A stretch of DNA of 64,000 nucleotides, taken from contig NZ_QPKS01000012.1 of the NCBI RefSeq assembly GCF_003344535.1, positions 1 to 64,000 on the forward strand. Direction: 5' to 3'. The stretch's first letter is position 1. Each line of letters starts with the position of its first letter. Position numbers and translations under genes: made by a program. Under the pieces are notes generated by a model. The model saw nothing but the letters and a program-made list of their open reading frames with translations. It was not told where the DNA came from and searched no databases. This DNA comes from Exiguobacterium flavidum. GTDB taxonomy: Bacteria; Bacillota; Bacilli; Exiguobacteriales; Exiguobacteriaceae. Below are positions 12,744-21,850 of this stretch, piece after piece.

Positions 12744-14126
12744 ATGATGGAATTCGATACGATAGCCGCGATCTCGACGCCGATGGGCGAAGGGGCGATC
12801 GCGATTGTAAGACTATCCGGGACGCAGGCGGTTACGATCGCTGACCATGTATACCGGGGTGCAAACAGGTTGATCGATGTGCCGACGCATACGATCCATT
12901 ACGGAAAGCTCGTCGACCGCGAGACGGATCAGGTCGTCGACGAAGTGATGGTGAGCGTCATGCGTGCGCCGAAGACGTTCACGCGTGAAGACGTCGTCGA
13001 GTTGAACTGCCACGGCGGGCTCGTCGCAGTCAATCGGGTGCTCGAGTTGATCCTTGAACAGCCGGGCGTACGGCTCGCGGAACCGGGCGAATTCACGAAG
13101 CGTGCATTCCTGAACGGCCGAATCGACCTGTCGCAGGCGGAAGCTGTGATGGATTTGATCCGGGCGAAGACGGACCGGGCGATGACCGTCGCGCTCGGTC
13201 AGATGGAAGGACGTCTGTCCCGGCTCGTCAACGAGTTGCGACAGCAGCTGCTCGAGACGATCGCGGCCGTCGAGGTCAACATCGACTATCCGGAATACGA
13301 CGCGGAGGAGATGACGCAGGCGATCATCCGCGACAAGGCGGGAGACGTCCGTCGCGTCCTCGGTGAGTTGTTATCCACAGCCCGGCAAGGCAAGATTTTG
13401 CGGGAAGGGTTATCCACAGCCATCATCGGGCGTCCGAACGTCGGGAAATCGTCGCTTCTCAATACGCTCGTCCAGGAAGCGAAGGCGATCGTCACCGACA
13501 TCGCCGGGACGACTCGGGATACGATCGAGGAGTACGTCAACGTCAGAGGCGTGCCTCTCAAACTGGTCGATACGGCCGGAATCCGGGAGACTGAGGACAT
13601 CGTCGAGCGGATCGGCGTCGAGAAGTCACGACAGGCACTCAAGTCAGCAGATCTCGTCCTGCTCGTCCTGAACGGGAACGACGAACTGACGCCTGAGGAC
13701 GAGCTTTTGTTCGATGCGATCGAAGGGATGAACGCGATCATCATCGTCAACAAGAGCGACCTCGAGCAGAAGGTGGACCTCGGGCGTGTTCGCGAGCGTG
13801 CGGATGGCCGTCCGGTCGTGACGACCTCGCTGCTTGAAGAGGCAGGGGTCAATGACCTCGAACAGGCGATCGCAGCCCTGTTCTTCGAAAAAGGCGTCGA
13901 GAGCAAGGACATGACGTACGTCTCGAACGCACGTCACATCCAGCTGATCAAGCAGTCGAGCAAGATGATCGAGGACGCACTCGACGCGGCAGAGAATGGC
14001 ATGCCGATCGACATGGTCCAGATCGACCTTCGCCGCGCGTGGGATACGCTCGGGGAAATCAACGGGGACACGGTCCAGGAGAGCCTGATCGACCAGTTGT
14101 TCTCACAATTCTGTCTAGGGAAATGA
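12744..14126 (+). CDS. mnmE: tRNA modification GTPase MnmE
   Basis: A 460-aa GTPase that, with MnmG, adds the aminomethyl/carboxymethylaminomethyl group at U34 of certain tRNAs. It shows the N-terminal formyl-THF-binding domain, the G domain ([33 protein letters not shown]) and the terminal CLGK motif with the conserved Cys. Two perfect DnaA boxes lie in its coding sequence (13371 and 13410), encoding LST. It probably forms an operon with mnmG and rsmG. Confidence 0.97.
   Translation: MMEFDTIAAISTPMGEGAIAIVRLSGTQAVTIADHVYRGANRLIDVPTHTIHYGKLVDRETDQVVDEVMVSVMRAPKTFTREDVVELNCHGGLVAVNRVLELILEQPGVRLAEPGEFTKRAFLNGRIDLSQAEAVMDLIRAKTDRAMTVALGQMEGRLSRLVNELRQQLLETIAAVEVNIDYPEYDAEEMTQAIIRDKAGDVRRVLGELLSTARQGKILREGLSTAIIGRPNVGKSSLLNTLVQEAKAIVTDIAGTTRDTIEEYVNVRGVPLKLVDTAGIRETEDIVERIGVEKSRQALKSADLVLLVLNGNDELTPEDELLFDAIEGMNAIIIVNKSDLEQKVDLGRVRERADGRPVVTTSLLEEAGVNDLEQAIAALFFEKGVESKDMTYVSNARHIQLIKQSSKMIEDALDAAENGMPIDMVQIDLRRAWDTLGEINGDTVQESLIDQLFSQFCLGK
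13371..13418. promoter_or_regulatory. Pair of DnaA boxes within mnmE
   Basis: TTATCCACA at 13371-13379 and again at 13410-13418, same orientation, 39 bp apart (start to start). Confidence 0.6.
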
Positions 14127-14157
14127 TCGTTTAATCATAGAAGGAGGAACCACATTT

Positions 14158-16050
14158 ATGGCTTATCAAGCTGGTGAATTTGACGTCGTCGTCGTCGGTG
14201 CGGGACATGCGGGGATCGAGGCATCGCTCGCTGCCGCACGTATGGGGGCGAAGACCGTCATGTTGACGATGAACCCCGACATGGTCGGATTCATGTACTG
14301 CAATCCGTCGATCGGCGGTCCGGCAAAGGGGATCGTCGTCCGCGAAATCGATGCCCTCGGCGGTGAGATGGCGCGCGCGATCGATGCGACGTACATCCAA
14401 ATGAAGATGCTCAACACCTCGAAAGGTCCTGCCGTTCGTGCGCTTCGTGCGCAGGCGGACAAGTTCGAGTACCAAAACCGGATGAAGAAGGCGCTCGAGG
14501 ACGAACCGAACCTGCTTCTTCGTCAAGCCCTCGTCGAGCATCTGCTCATCGAGGACGGCAAATGCGTCGGCGTCGTCACGAACACGGGGGCGGAGTACCG
14601 GGCGAAGGCGGTCATCGTCACGACCGGGACGTTCATGCGCGGGAAAATCATCATCGGCGAACTGTCGTATGAAAGCGGTCCGAACAACCAGATGCCTTCG
14701 GTCAACCTGTCGAAGCACCTCGAGGAGCTCGGTCTCGAGCTCGCCCGTTTCAAGACGGGTACCCCGCCGCGGATCGACGGGAAGACGATCGACTACTCGA
14801 AGACCGAGATCCAACCTGGAGACGATGTCGCCTTGCCGTTCAGCTATGAGACGACGGAGATGATCACGGAACAGATTCCTTGCTGGCTTACGTACACGAG
14901 CGAGCGGACACACCGGATCATCGACGAGAACCTGCATCGTTCGCCGATGTTCTCCGGCATGATCAAAGGGACGGGACCGCGTTACTGCCCGTCGATCGAG
15001 GACAAGGTCGTCCGTTTCAATGACAAGCCGCGCCATCAGATTTTCCTCGAACCGGAAGGGCGCGATACGGAAGAGATCTACGTCCAGGGCCTCTCGACTT
15101 CCCTGCCGGAAGACGTCCAGCACGACATGCTTCGTTCGATCCCGGGGCTCGAGAAGGCAGAGATGATGCGTCCTGGCTATGCGATCGAGTACGATGCGGT
15201 CGTTCCGACACAGCTCTGGCCGACGCTCGAGACGAAGAAGATCGAAGGGTTGTTCACGGCCGGTCAGATCAACGGAACGAGCGGCTACGAGGAGGCGGCT
15301 GGTCAAGGCATCATGGCCGGCATCAACGCGACGCTCAAGGTACAAGGGAAAGACCCGCTCATCCTGTCACGCTCGCAAGGATACATCGGCGTCATGATCG
15401 ATGATCTGGTCACGAAGGGGACGAACGAGCCGTACCGTCTGCTGACGTCACGCGCCGAGTACCGCCTGCTTCTTCGTCATGACAACGCCGACCTTCGTCT
15501 GACGGACATCGGTCATGAGATCGGACTGATCAGTGAGGAACGCCATGCGCGTCTCGGCGCGAAGAAGGACGAGATTGCGCGGGAAATGAAGCGTCTCGAG
15601 AAGACGATCATCAAGCCGTCTGCCGAACTGACTGCGCGTTTCGAGGCTCTCGGAATGGCGCCGCTCAAGGAAGCTGTCCAGGCCGCGACTCTCCTGAAGC
15701 GTCCTGAAGCGTCCTACGCGCTGATCGCGGAAGTCGCCCCGGCGCCTGTCGCCCTGTCGATCGAGGCGGCGGAACAAGTCGAGATCCAGGTGAAGTATGC
15801 AGGATATATCGACAAGCAACTCGACCAGGTCGAGCGGATGATGAAGATGGAACAGAAGCGGATTCCGGAGCGCATCGATTATGACGCGATCCAGGGCCTC
15901 GCGATGGAAGCGAAACAGAAACTAAACCAGGTGCGTCCTCTTTCGATCGGACAGGCGTCGCGGATCTCGGGCGTCAACCCGGCCGATGTCTCGATCCTGC
16001 TCGTCTACATCGAACAGGGCCAATACGCACTGATTTCGGAGAGTGAATGA
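14158..16050 (+). CDS. mnmG: tRNA uridine-5-carboxymethylaminomethyl enzyme MnmG
   Basis: A 630-aa FAD enzyme, the partner of MnmE in U34 modification. It has the N-terminal dinucleotide-binding motif [37 protein letters not shown] and the C-terminal helical domain ending near the [19 protein letters not shown] segment. Length equals the family norm (about 630). AAGGAGGA precedes the ATG. Its stop lies one base before the rsmG start. Confidence 0.97.
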   Translation: MAYQAGEFDVVVVGAGHAGIEASLAAARMGAKTVMLTMNPDMVGFMYCNPSIGGPAKGIVVREIDALGGEMARAIDATYIQMKMLNTSKGPAVRALRAQADKFEYQNRMKKALEDEPNLLLRQALVEHLLIEDGKCVGVVTNTGAEYRAKAVIVTTGTFMRGKIIIGELSYESGPNNQMPSVNLSKHLEELGLELARFKTGTPPRIDGKTIDYSKTEIQPGDDVALPFSYETTEMITEQIPCWLTYTSERTHRIIDENLHRSPMFSGMIKGTGPRYCPSIEDKVVRFNDKPRHQIFLEPEGRDTEEIYVQGLSTSLPEDVQHDMLRSIPGLEKAEMMRPGYAIEYDAVVPTQLWPTLETKKIEGLFTAGQINGTSGYEEAAGQGIMAGINATLKVQGKDPLILSRSQGYIGVMIDDLVTKGTNEPYRLLTSRAEYRLLLRHDNADLRLTDIGHEIGLISEERHARLGAKKDEIAREMKRLEKTIIKPSAELTARFEALGMAPLKEAVQAATLLKRPEASYALIAEVAPAPVALSIEAAEQVEIQVKYAGYIDKQLDQVERMMKMEQKRIPERIDYDAIQGLAMEAKQKLNQVRPLSIGQASRISGVNPADVSILLVYIEQGQYALISESE

Positions 16051-16051
16051 G

Positions 16052-16768
16052 ATGAAGGAACAGCAATTCGTAGAGGCACTGGAAGCGAAAGGATTGACCG
16101 TCTCACCTGAGCAGCTCGCTCAGTTCCGCCGTTACTATGAGCTTCTCGTCGAATGGAACGAGAAGATGAACTTGACGGCGATCACGGATGAGGAAGGCGT
16201 CTATTTGAAGCATTTCTATGATTCGATCACGGCCGCCTTCTATTATGACTTCACGAAAGTCGAGACGGTATGTGACGTCGGCGCAGGGGCCGGATTCCCG
16301 AGCCTCCCGATCAAGATCATGTTCCCTCACTTGAAGGTGACGATCATCGACTCGCTCAACAAGCGGATCGGCTTCCTCAACATGCTCGCGACGGAGCTCG
16401 GTCTCGAAGGTGTCGCGTTCCACCACGGACGCGCCGAGGAGTTCGGAAAGAACAAGCAATTCCGTGAACGTTTCGACGTCGTCACGGCGCGTGCCGTCGC
16501 CCGGATGTCAGTGCTCGCCGAATATTGCTTGCCGCTCGCGAAGGTCGGTGGTCAGTTCGTCGCCCTTAAGGCGGCCAAGCTCGGGGAAGAGCTCGAGGAA
16601 GGTGCTACCGCTTTGAAGGTGTTAGGTGGGAATTTACGGGAAAGTTACCAGTTTCAATTGCCAGGTGAGGAAAGTGAGCGTAATATCGTAATTGTGGATA
16701 AAAAACGACAAACTCCCGGGAAATATCCGCGCAAGGCGGGTACACCGGCGAAAGATCCGCTCAGTTGA
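16052..16768 (+). CDS. rsmG: 16S rRNA (guanine527-N7)-methyltransferase RsmG
   Basis: A 238-aa S-adenosylmethionine enzyme that methylates G527 of 16S rRNA; its loss gives low-level streptomycin resistance in other bacteria. It shows the SAM-binding motif [17 protein letters not shown], the DSLNKR motif and the C-terminal [11 protein letters not shown] segment. The ATG at 16052 is preferred over GTG 16043 on ribosome-site spacing. Its 3' end carries a DnaA box (16693) and a Noc-box-like palindrome (16711). Confidence 0.96.
   Translation: MKEQQFVEALEAKGLTVSPEQLAQFRRYYELLVEWNEKMNLTAITDEEGVYLKHFYDSITAAFYYDFTKVETVCDVGAGAGFPSLPIKIMFPHLKVTIIDSLNKRIGFLNMLATELGLEGVAFHHGRAEEFGKNKQFRERFDVVTARAVARMSVLAEYCLPLAKVGGQFVALKAAKLGEELEEGATALKVLGGNLRESYQFQLPGEESERNIVIVDKKRQTPGKYPRKAGTPAKDPLS
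16711..16724. promoter_or_regulatory. Candidate Noc-binding site upstream of noc
   Basis: AACTCCCGGGAAAT matches 12 of 14 bases of the Noc consensus ATTTCCCGGGAAAT. It lies in the rsmG 3' end, where conserved protein sequence also constrains it. Confidence 0.45.
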
Positions 16769-16774
16769 ATTTTT

Positions 16775-16790
16775 CGTTTCACGTGAAACG
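16775..16790. promoter_or_regulatory. parS centromere site 2 (rsmG-noc gap)
   Basis: CGTTTCACGTGAAACG, a perfect 16-bp palindrome identical to the parS core except for the outermost base pair. Confidence 0.88.
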
Positions 16791-16819
16791 ATGACATTAT
16801 AAAGGTGAGGTGCGCCATC

Positions 16820-17659
16820 GTGAAGAATGCAATTGCCCGTCTGTTTCGAAAAGAGGAGCAGGAGTCTCCGCTCGAAGTGAGTCCGTTCGACAAAGTGCTT
16901 GAGCTGAGACTCGAGGAACTCGTTCCGAACCAGTTCCAACCGAGAACCGTCTTCGATGAGGAGCGGATCTCGGAGCTTGCCGCGACGATCAAGGAGCATG
17001 GACTTCTCCAACCGATCATCGTCCGTTCGCAAGGAACGGGGTACGAAATCATCGCGGGCGAGCGCCGCTTCCGGGCAGTCACCTCACTCGGCTGGGAGAC
17101 GATCCCGGCCATCGTCAAGGAGATGTCGGATGAGACGACCGCGGCACTCGCGCTGATCGAGAACCTCCAACGTGAGGAGTTGACGCCGATCGAGGAGGCG
17201 GAGGCATTCGAACGTCTGCTCCTGATCCAGGGCGTGACGCAGGAAGTGCTCGCGAAGAAGCTCGGGAAGAGCCAGTCGACGATCGCGAACAAGCTTCGCC
17301 TTCTGAAGTTGCCTGACACCGTCCGGGAATCGCTGAAACGCCGGGAAATCACGGAACGGCATGCGCGTGCGTTGCTGCCGCTCAAGGACGACGCGCTCCA
17401 GGCGCAAGTACTATCCGAGATTCTCGAACGATCCTTCAACGTCAAGGAGACGGAACAGCGTGTCGAGCGCCTCCTGACGCCAAAGCCGCAAGTGAAGAAA
17501 CGGCGAAAGAGCTTCGCCCGTGACACACGGATCGCCTTGAACACGCTCCGCGATTCGATCGACATGATCGAACGTACGGGCTTGCCGATCGAGAAGGAAG
17601 AAGTAGACTGTGAAGAATATGTAGAGGTGCGGATCCGCATCGCGAAGGCACGCCCGTAA
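16820..17659 (+). CDS. noc: Nucleoid occlusion protein Noc
   Basis: A 279-aa ParB-family CTPase that binds Noc boxes, attaches to the membrane through an N-terminal amphipathic helix and blocks FtsZ assembly over the nucleoid. Visible features: N-terminal helix VKNAIARLFRKEEQE, CTP-binding motifs GERRFRAV and ALIENLQREEL, the helix-turn-helix around AKKLGKSQSTIANKLRLL, and the Noc-type C terminus with FARDTRIALNTLRDSI. The GTG start has GAGGTG 7 bases upstream. It follows a parS site and precedes parB, as in Bacillus except that soj is missing between them. Confidence 0.93.
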   Translation: MKNAIARLFRKEEQESPLEVSPFDKVLELRLEELVPNQFQPRTVFDEERISELAATIKEHGLLQPIIVRSQGTGYEIIAGERRFRAVTSLGWETIPAIVKEMSDETTAALALIENLQREELTPIEEAEAFERLLLIQGVTQEVLAKKLGKSQSTIANKLRLLKLPDTVRESLKRREITERHARALLPLKDDALQAQVLSEILERSFNVKETEQRVERLLTPKPQVKKRRKSFARDTRIALNTLRDSIDMIERTGLPIEKEEVDCEEYVEVRIRIAKARP

Positions 17660-17675
17660 CTGCGGACGTGCCTTC
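17644..17675 (+). terminator. Hairpin between noc and parB
   Basis: Inverted repeat AAGGCACG/CGTGCCTT with inner CCG/CGG, overlapping the noc stop. There is no T-run, so it may be an attenuator or an mRNA-stability element rather than a full terminator. Confidence 0.45.
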
Positions 17676-17698
17676 CGCTACGTTTAGGAGAGATAGAT

Positions 17699-18463
17699 GT
17701 GAAAGAAATATCGATTCGTTCGATTCGACCGAACCCACAGCAACCGCGTAAACAGTTCGATGAGACCGCCCTGTTGGAATTGTCGGAATCCTTGAAGCGA
17801 CACGGGATGATCCAGCCGATCGTCGTCAGGCCGCGGGAAGGATACTATGAGATCATCGCGGGCGAGCGGCGCTATCAGGCGGCAAGACGGGCTGGTTTCA
17901 GCACGGTGCCGACAGTCGTGATCGAGGCAGACGAAAAACGGGTGATGGAGCTTGCCTTGATCGAAAATATCCAGCGGGCCGACCTCAGTGCGATCGAAGA
18001 GGCGATGGCGTATGCCGAGATGCTCGAGGAATTCAGCATCACGCAAGCAGAGCTCGCTGCGCGAGTCGGAAAGAGCCGTTCGCACGTCACGAACAGCCTG
18101 AGGCTGCTGCAGTTGCCGTTCTTTGTCCAGCAGGCCGTCATGGACGAAAAGCTCTCGATGGGACATGCCCGGGCATTACTCGCTTTAAAGAGTGAGGCGA
18201 AGATCGAACGGATGGCGGCTCGGGTGATCGCGGAGAACTGGACGGTCAGACGGCTCGAAGAAGAGATGCGTGGACGAAAAGTACGGCCGCAGAAGACGAA
18301 AGCGGCCGAAATCACCCATGTCGAGGAGGCACTGAGGGAGCGTTTCGGCGCCGCTGTGCAATTGAAGGGTGTCGGACAGCGGAACGGGAAGATCGAAATC
18401 AGCTTCCTGGACGAAGAGGACCTCAACCGGCTGCTCGAACTCCTGTTGCCGGAAGAGGATTGA
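17699..18463 (+). CDS. parB: Chromosome partitioning protein ParB (Spo0J-like), short N terminus
   Basis: A 254-aa CTPase that loads at parS, spreads and recruits SMC to the origin. It has CTP motifs GERRYQAARRAG and ALIENIQRADL, the helix-turn-helix AARVGKSRSHVTNSLRLLQLP and a C-terminal dimer domain. It starts directly at MKEISIRSIRPNPQQPRK and lacks the basic GLGKGL-type peptide (about 20 residues) with which Spo0J stimulates the ATPase of Soj. Upstream in-frame codons do not encode it, and AGGAGA is well placed for this GTG. No parA/soj lies beside it. Confidence 0.94.
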   Translation: MKEISIRSIRPNPQQPRKQFDETALLELSESLKRHGMIQPIVVRPREGYYEIIAGERRYQAARRAGFSTVPTVVIEADEKRVMELALIENIQRADLSAIEEAMAYAEMLEEFSITQAELAARVGKSRSHVTNSLRLLQLPFFVQQAVMDEKLSMGHARALLALKSEAKIERMAARVIAENWTVRRLEEEMRGRKVRPQKTKAAEITHVEEALRERFGAAVQLKGVGQRNGKIEISFLDEEDLNRLLELLLPEED

Positions 18464-18473
18464 TGACACGGCA

Positions 18474-18506
18474 CATCCCTCCGGAATCACTGATTCCTGA
18501 GGGATG
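18474..18506. terminator. Hairpin between convergent parB and yyaC
   Basis: CATCCCTC.GGAAT/ATTCC.GAGGGATG inverted repeat between two converging genes; T-runs are weak on both strands. Confidence 0.6.
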
Positions 18507-18507
18507 T

Positions 18508-19128
18508 TCAGATCGTGCGAGGTGTGAACTCGATCGTCGTCCGACTCGTCGTCCGTGCTGTCAGTTTGCGGTCGAACGAGATGAAGCTGTTCGCTACGAG
18601 CTGAGCCAGTTCATAGACGAGATGGAGGCGTGTGTTCTGAAGGATCATCATCTCCATGAAGCCGCTGACGTTGACGACGGCCTTGATGTTGTAGTCACCG
18701 ACTGCCGGGAGTTCCTTTTGGACGCCGGCACCCGGAGCGAGCGAGCCTTCCGAGAAGAAGACGAATCCGACGCTCGACAGACGTCCGAGACAGGCGTCGA
18801 TCGCGATGACGAGCGGACGCTCGAACGAGGCCTCGATCTGTTCCATCGTCTCGGCCAGATTGAGCGCATGGACGGGTTTAGACAATGTGCCGTACACATG
18901 GATATGATTCGGATGGTGTGATTCGAGGAAGGTGCCGACGAGCGGTCCGAGGGAGTCCCCGGTCGAACGGTCCGACCCGATACAGACGAGCACGATCGGA
19001 CGTTCCAGTTCTTCCGTATCCAACTGTTCAAGGAACTGTTCAGCCAGGCGTTCCTTCGCGAAGGGTTCCGAATGCTCTAAAAAGAAGGAATAGGGCTTAG
19101 GTTCGTGCGAGTGAAAGCGAAAGTTCAT
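18508..19128 (-). CDS. yyaC: YyaC-type protein (spore GPR-protease-like fold)
   Basis: A 206-aa DUF1256 protein related to the germination protease fold, with CIGSDRSTGDSLGPLVG, AIDACLG and SGFMEMMILQNTRL motifs. In Bacillus yyaC lies beside spo0J and is expressed in sporulation; its reaction is not established. Here it is convergent to parB. The ATG at 19128 has AAAGGA 8 bases upstream and is preferred to 19137. If the host is a non-sporulating genus, the gene has been kept for another role. Confidence 0.85.
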   Translation of the reverse strand: MNFRFHSHEPKPYSFFLEHSEPFAKERLAEQFLEQLDTEELERPIVLVCIGSDRSTGDSLGPLVGTFLESHHPNHIHVYGTLSKPVHALNLAETMEQIEASFERPLVIAIDACLGRLSSVGFVFFSEGSLAPGAGVQKELPAVGDYNIKAVVNVSGFMEMMILQNTRLHLVYELAQLVANSFISFDRKLTARTTSRTTIEFTPRTI

Positions 19129-19304
19129 CTGGATCATCCTTTCTGCTCATGCTGTAGCCATCATGATGTAGGAAGCAGCTTATAGTGATGCTGTTCCTTT
19201 CCCGAAATGGATCGATCTGTAACGTCGAAATCTGCTCACCGGTTGAATCTCGTCAGGAATCAAGTATACTGTCCTATTAGAGAGAGCAGAGAGGAAGGAT
19301 ACGA

Positions 19305-20225
19305 GTGGAAAATGCAGACGTACAACAGTCAATGAGGAAGGTCGATCAGTTCATCGCGAAGTTCACGGACGTCGACCTCTGGATCGGGGTCGGCGCGAAG
19401 ATCATCGTGGCGCTTCTGATCATCCTTGCGTTCTATATCATCGCACGGCTTCTGACAGGAGCTGTAGCACGCTTGTTCATGATGCGGCGCATCGGGGAGA
19501 ACGATATCCTCGCGCAGCGTCAGAACGAGACGTTGCTCAAGCTGCTTCAGAACGCGATTCGTTATGTGCTCGGCATCGTGACGATCCTTACCGTGCTCAG
19601 CCAGTTCGGAATCAACATCACAGGTCTCGTCGCCAGTGCCGGGATCGCGGGTCTCGCCATCTCGTTCGGCGCGAAGAACCTGGTCCAGGACATCATCACC
19701 GGGGCCTTCATCATCTTCGAGCGCCAGTTCAAGGTCGGTGACTTCGTCCGTGTCGGCATGATCGAGGGCGTCGTGACGGAACTCGGCATCCGGACGACGA
19801 AGCTGAAAGGATTGAACGGAGAGATCCACATCATCCCGAACGGTCAGATCCTCCAGGTGACCAACTTCTCCGTCGACAACAGCGTCGCGCTCGTCGACAT
19901 CAACGTCTCCTATGAGGAAGACATCGATCGTGTCGAGCAAGTGCTCGCCCGACTGGCGGAAGAGATCACGACGAAGTACGAGGACATGTTCGTCGAACCG
20001 ATCCAGCTGCTAGGCGTCCAGATGCTCGGTCCTTCCGAAGTGACGTTCCGTCTGATGGCAGAGGTTCCGCCGATGCAGCACTTCCAGGCGAGCCGTCTCA
20101 TCCGCAAAGAGCTGAAGCAGGGGCTTGACGCGGAAGGTATCGAAATCCCATATCCGCGGATGGTGATGATGAACCAGTCCGCGCCACAAAACGGAGGCGT
20201 CGCAAGTGGAACGGAAAACGTATAA
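19305..20225 (+). CDS. Small-conductance mechanosensitive channel (MscS family)
   Basis: A 306-aa membrane channel that opens under tension to release solutes on hypo-osmotic shock. Membrane segments lie at about 27-50, 80-105 and 108-130; the third is the pore helix with Gly/Ala-rich ITGLVASAGIAGLAISFGAKNLVQD. The cytoplasmic beta domain (FKVGDFVRVGMIEGVVTELGIRTTKLKGLNGEIHIIPNG) follows. GTG start with AGGAAGGA upstream. It overlaps the next gene by 20 bp. Confidence 0.93.
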   Translation: MENADVQQSMRKVDQFIAKFTDVDLWIGVGAKIIVALLIILAFYIIARLLTGAVARLFMMRRIGENDILAQRQNETLLKLLQNAIRYVLGIVTILTVLSQFGINITGLVASAGIAGLAISFGAKNLVQDIITGAFIIFERQFKVGDFVRVGMIEGVVTELGIRTTKLKGLNGEIHIIPNGQILQVTNFSVDNSVALVDINVSYEEDIDRVEQVLARLAEEITTKYEDMFVEPIQLLGVQMLGPSEVTFRLMAEVPPMQHFQASRLIRKELKQGLDAEGIEIPYPRMVMMNQSAPQNGGVASGTENV

Positions 20226-20394
20226 CCTGAATGATTACGTCGAGATGAAGAAGCAGCATCCGTGCGGGACGAACCGTTGGCAGATCATCCGTGTCGGCAT
20301 GGACGTCCGGATCAAGTGTCAGGGATGCGGAGCAAGCATCCTGATGCCGCGCCGCGATTTCGACAAGCGATTGAAGAAGGTATTGTCCGAGTAA
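20206..20394 (+). CDS. yyzM: DUF951 family protein (YyzM-like)
   Basis: A 62-aa protein with YVEMKKQHPCG, NRWQIIRVGMDVRIKC and CGASILMPRRDF, the marks of DUF951. Cysteines (PCG, KCQGCG) suggest a small metal-bound or nucleic-acid-binding fold; the function is unknown. GTG start with GGAGG 7 bases upstream, inside the 3' end of the channel gene, so the two are translationally coupled. A terminator follows. In Bacillus it also precedes ychF. Confidence 0.88.
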   Translation: MERKTYNLNDYVEMKKQHPCGTNRWQIIRVGMDVRIKCQGCGASILMPRRDFDKRLKKVLSE

Positions 20395-20402
20395 GAGAAC
20401 GA

Positions 20403-20434
20403 GGAGGCTCCCCTGTCGAAAGGGGGCCTCCTTT
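20403..20434 (+). terminator. Terminator after yyzM
   Basis: GGAGGC.CCCCT/AGGGGGCCTCC stem followed by TTTCG. Confidence 0.8.
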
Positions 20435-20520
20435 CGTCTGTCGGCATCTCGCGCTGAACGTCAAGGAACGTCCCGGACTGTTTGAAGGAAGCGGCATCCG
20501 GAAAAAGAATCGGCATTTCC

Positions 20521-20549
20521 TTGCGCAAAAAAATTGAACTATCTATAAT
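20521..20549 (+). promoter_or_regulatory. SigA promoter of ychF
   Basis: TTGCGC-N17-TATAAT about 93 bp upstream of the ychF start. Confidence 0.72.
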
Positions 20550-20606
20550 TGTGAAAGATGTGCTGACGTGGTGTAATCATTCTACCCACTGCGGCCGCTA
20601 GCACGG

Positions 20607-20620
20607 ATTTCCTAGGAAAT
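20607..20620. promoter_or_regulatory. Perfect palindrome resembling a Noc box
   Basis: ATTTCCTAGGAAAT, 14 bp, differs from the Noc consensus only at the two central bases. It lies in the ychF leader, 22 bp before the start. Confidence 0.35.
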
Positions 20621-20641
20621 ACCGAAAAGGAGGAATTCCAA

Positions 20642-21742
20642 GTGGGATTAACAGCAGGGATCGTTGGATTGCCGAACGTAGGTAAATCAACACTTTTTAA
20701 TGCGATAACACAAGCAGGTGTCGAGGCGGCGAACTATCCGTTCGCGACGATCGACCCGAACGTCGGCGTCGTCGAGGTGCCGGATGCGCGCCTCCGCAAG
20801 CTGACGGAACTCGTCAACCCGAAGAAGACCGTACCGACGGCATTCGAGTTCACGGACATCGCCGGAATCGTCAAGGGTGCCTCGAAAGGAGAGGGACTTG
20901 GAAACAAGTTCCTCGCGAACATCCGTGAAGTGGACGCGATCTGTCAGGTCGTCCGCTGCTTCGAGGACGAGAACATCACGCACGTAGCAGGGAAGGTCTC
21001 GCCGATCGATGACATCGAGACGATCAACCTCGAGCTCATCCTCGCGGACCTCGAGCAGGTCGAGAAGCGGATCCAGCGTGTCCAGAAGATGGTCAAGGCG
21101 CGCGACAAGAACGCGGCGCAGGAGCTCGAAGCGCTCGAGATCGTCCAGCAGTTGCTCGAGAACGAGCAACCGGCCCGTCTCGCCGAGCTCACGGAAGACC
21201 AGGCGGCAATCGTCAAGCACTTCCAGCTTCTGACGATGAAGCCGATGCTCTACGTCGCGAACGTCGGAGAAGACGAAGTCGCGGACGCCGACAGCAACGA
21301 GAACGTCCAGAAAGTCCGTGAGTTCGCAGCGAAAGAAGGCGCAGAAGTGATCGTCATCTGTGCGCGGATCGAAGAAGAGATCGCGGAACTCGAGCCGGAA
21401 GAACGCCAGGAGTTCCTCGAGGACCTCGGCATCCAGGAATCGGGTCTCGATCAACTGATCCGTGCCGCATACAACACGCTCGGACTCGCGACGTACTTCA
21501 CGGCAGGCGAGAAGGAAGTTCGTGCCTGGACGTTCAAGAAAGGCATGAAGGCACCGCAATGCGCGGGAGTCATCCACTCGGACTTCGAGCGCGGATTCAT
21601 CCGGGCGGAGGTCGTGTCATACGAAGACCTCGCCGCAGCCGGCAACATGGCAACCGTCAAGGAACAGGGACGCCTCCGTTCTGAAGGGAAAGAGTACGTC
21701 TTCAAGGACGGCGATGTCGTCACATTCCGTTTCAACGTGTAA
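20642..21742 (+). CDS. ychF: Redox-regulated ATPase YchF (OLA1/Obg family)
   Basis: A 366-aa P-loop protein that prefers ATP, binds ribosomes and affects stress responses. It shows G1 [31 protein letters not shown], a coiled-coil insert, NVGEDE (in place of NKxD, explaining ATP preference) and a C-terminal TGS domain ending in [13 protein letters not shown]. Length equals the family norm. GTG start with AAAGGAGGA upstream; own promoter. Confidence 0.97.
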   Translation: MGLTAGIVGLPNVGKSTLFNAITQAGVEAANYPFATIDPNVGVVEVPDARLRKLTELVNPKKTVPTAFEFTDIAGIVKGASKGEGLGNKFLANIREVDAICQVVRCFEDENITHVAGKVSPIDDIETINLELILADLEQVEKRIQRVQKMVKARDKNAAQELEALEIVQQLLENEQPARLAELTEDQAAIVKHFQLLTMKPMLYVANVGEDEVADADSNENVQKVREFAAKEGAEVIVICARIEEEIAELEPEERQEFLEDLGIQESGLDQLIRAAYNTLGLATYFTAGEKEVRAWTFKKGMKAPQCAGVIHSDFERGFIRAEVVSYEDLAAAGNMATVKEQGRLRSEGKEYVFKDGDVVTFRFNV

Positions 21743-21795
21743 TGGTTATTGCATAAAGCAAAATACTTTGGTAACATTAACAAATGTGAGTAATT

Positions 21796-21832
21796 GATTA
21801 TTGCTCCTTGCTCCGTTTGTGAGCCGCCAGTC
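21796..21832 (+). promoter_or_regulatory. Candidate S6:S18 ribosomal-protein leader of rpsF
   Basis: In the 108-bp gap before rpsF, GCTC/GAGC can pair and is followed by CCGCC, reminiscent of the CCG-bearing leader motif through which S6:S18 represses its operon. Structural fit was judged by eye only. Confidence 0.35.
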
Positions 21833-21850
21833 CAAGAGGAGGTGACAGAT

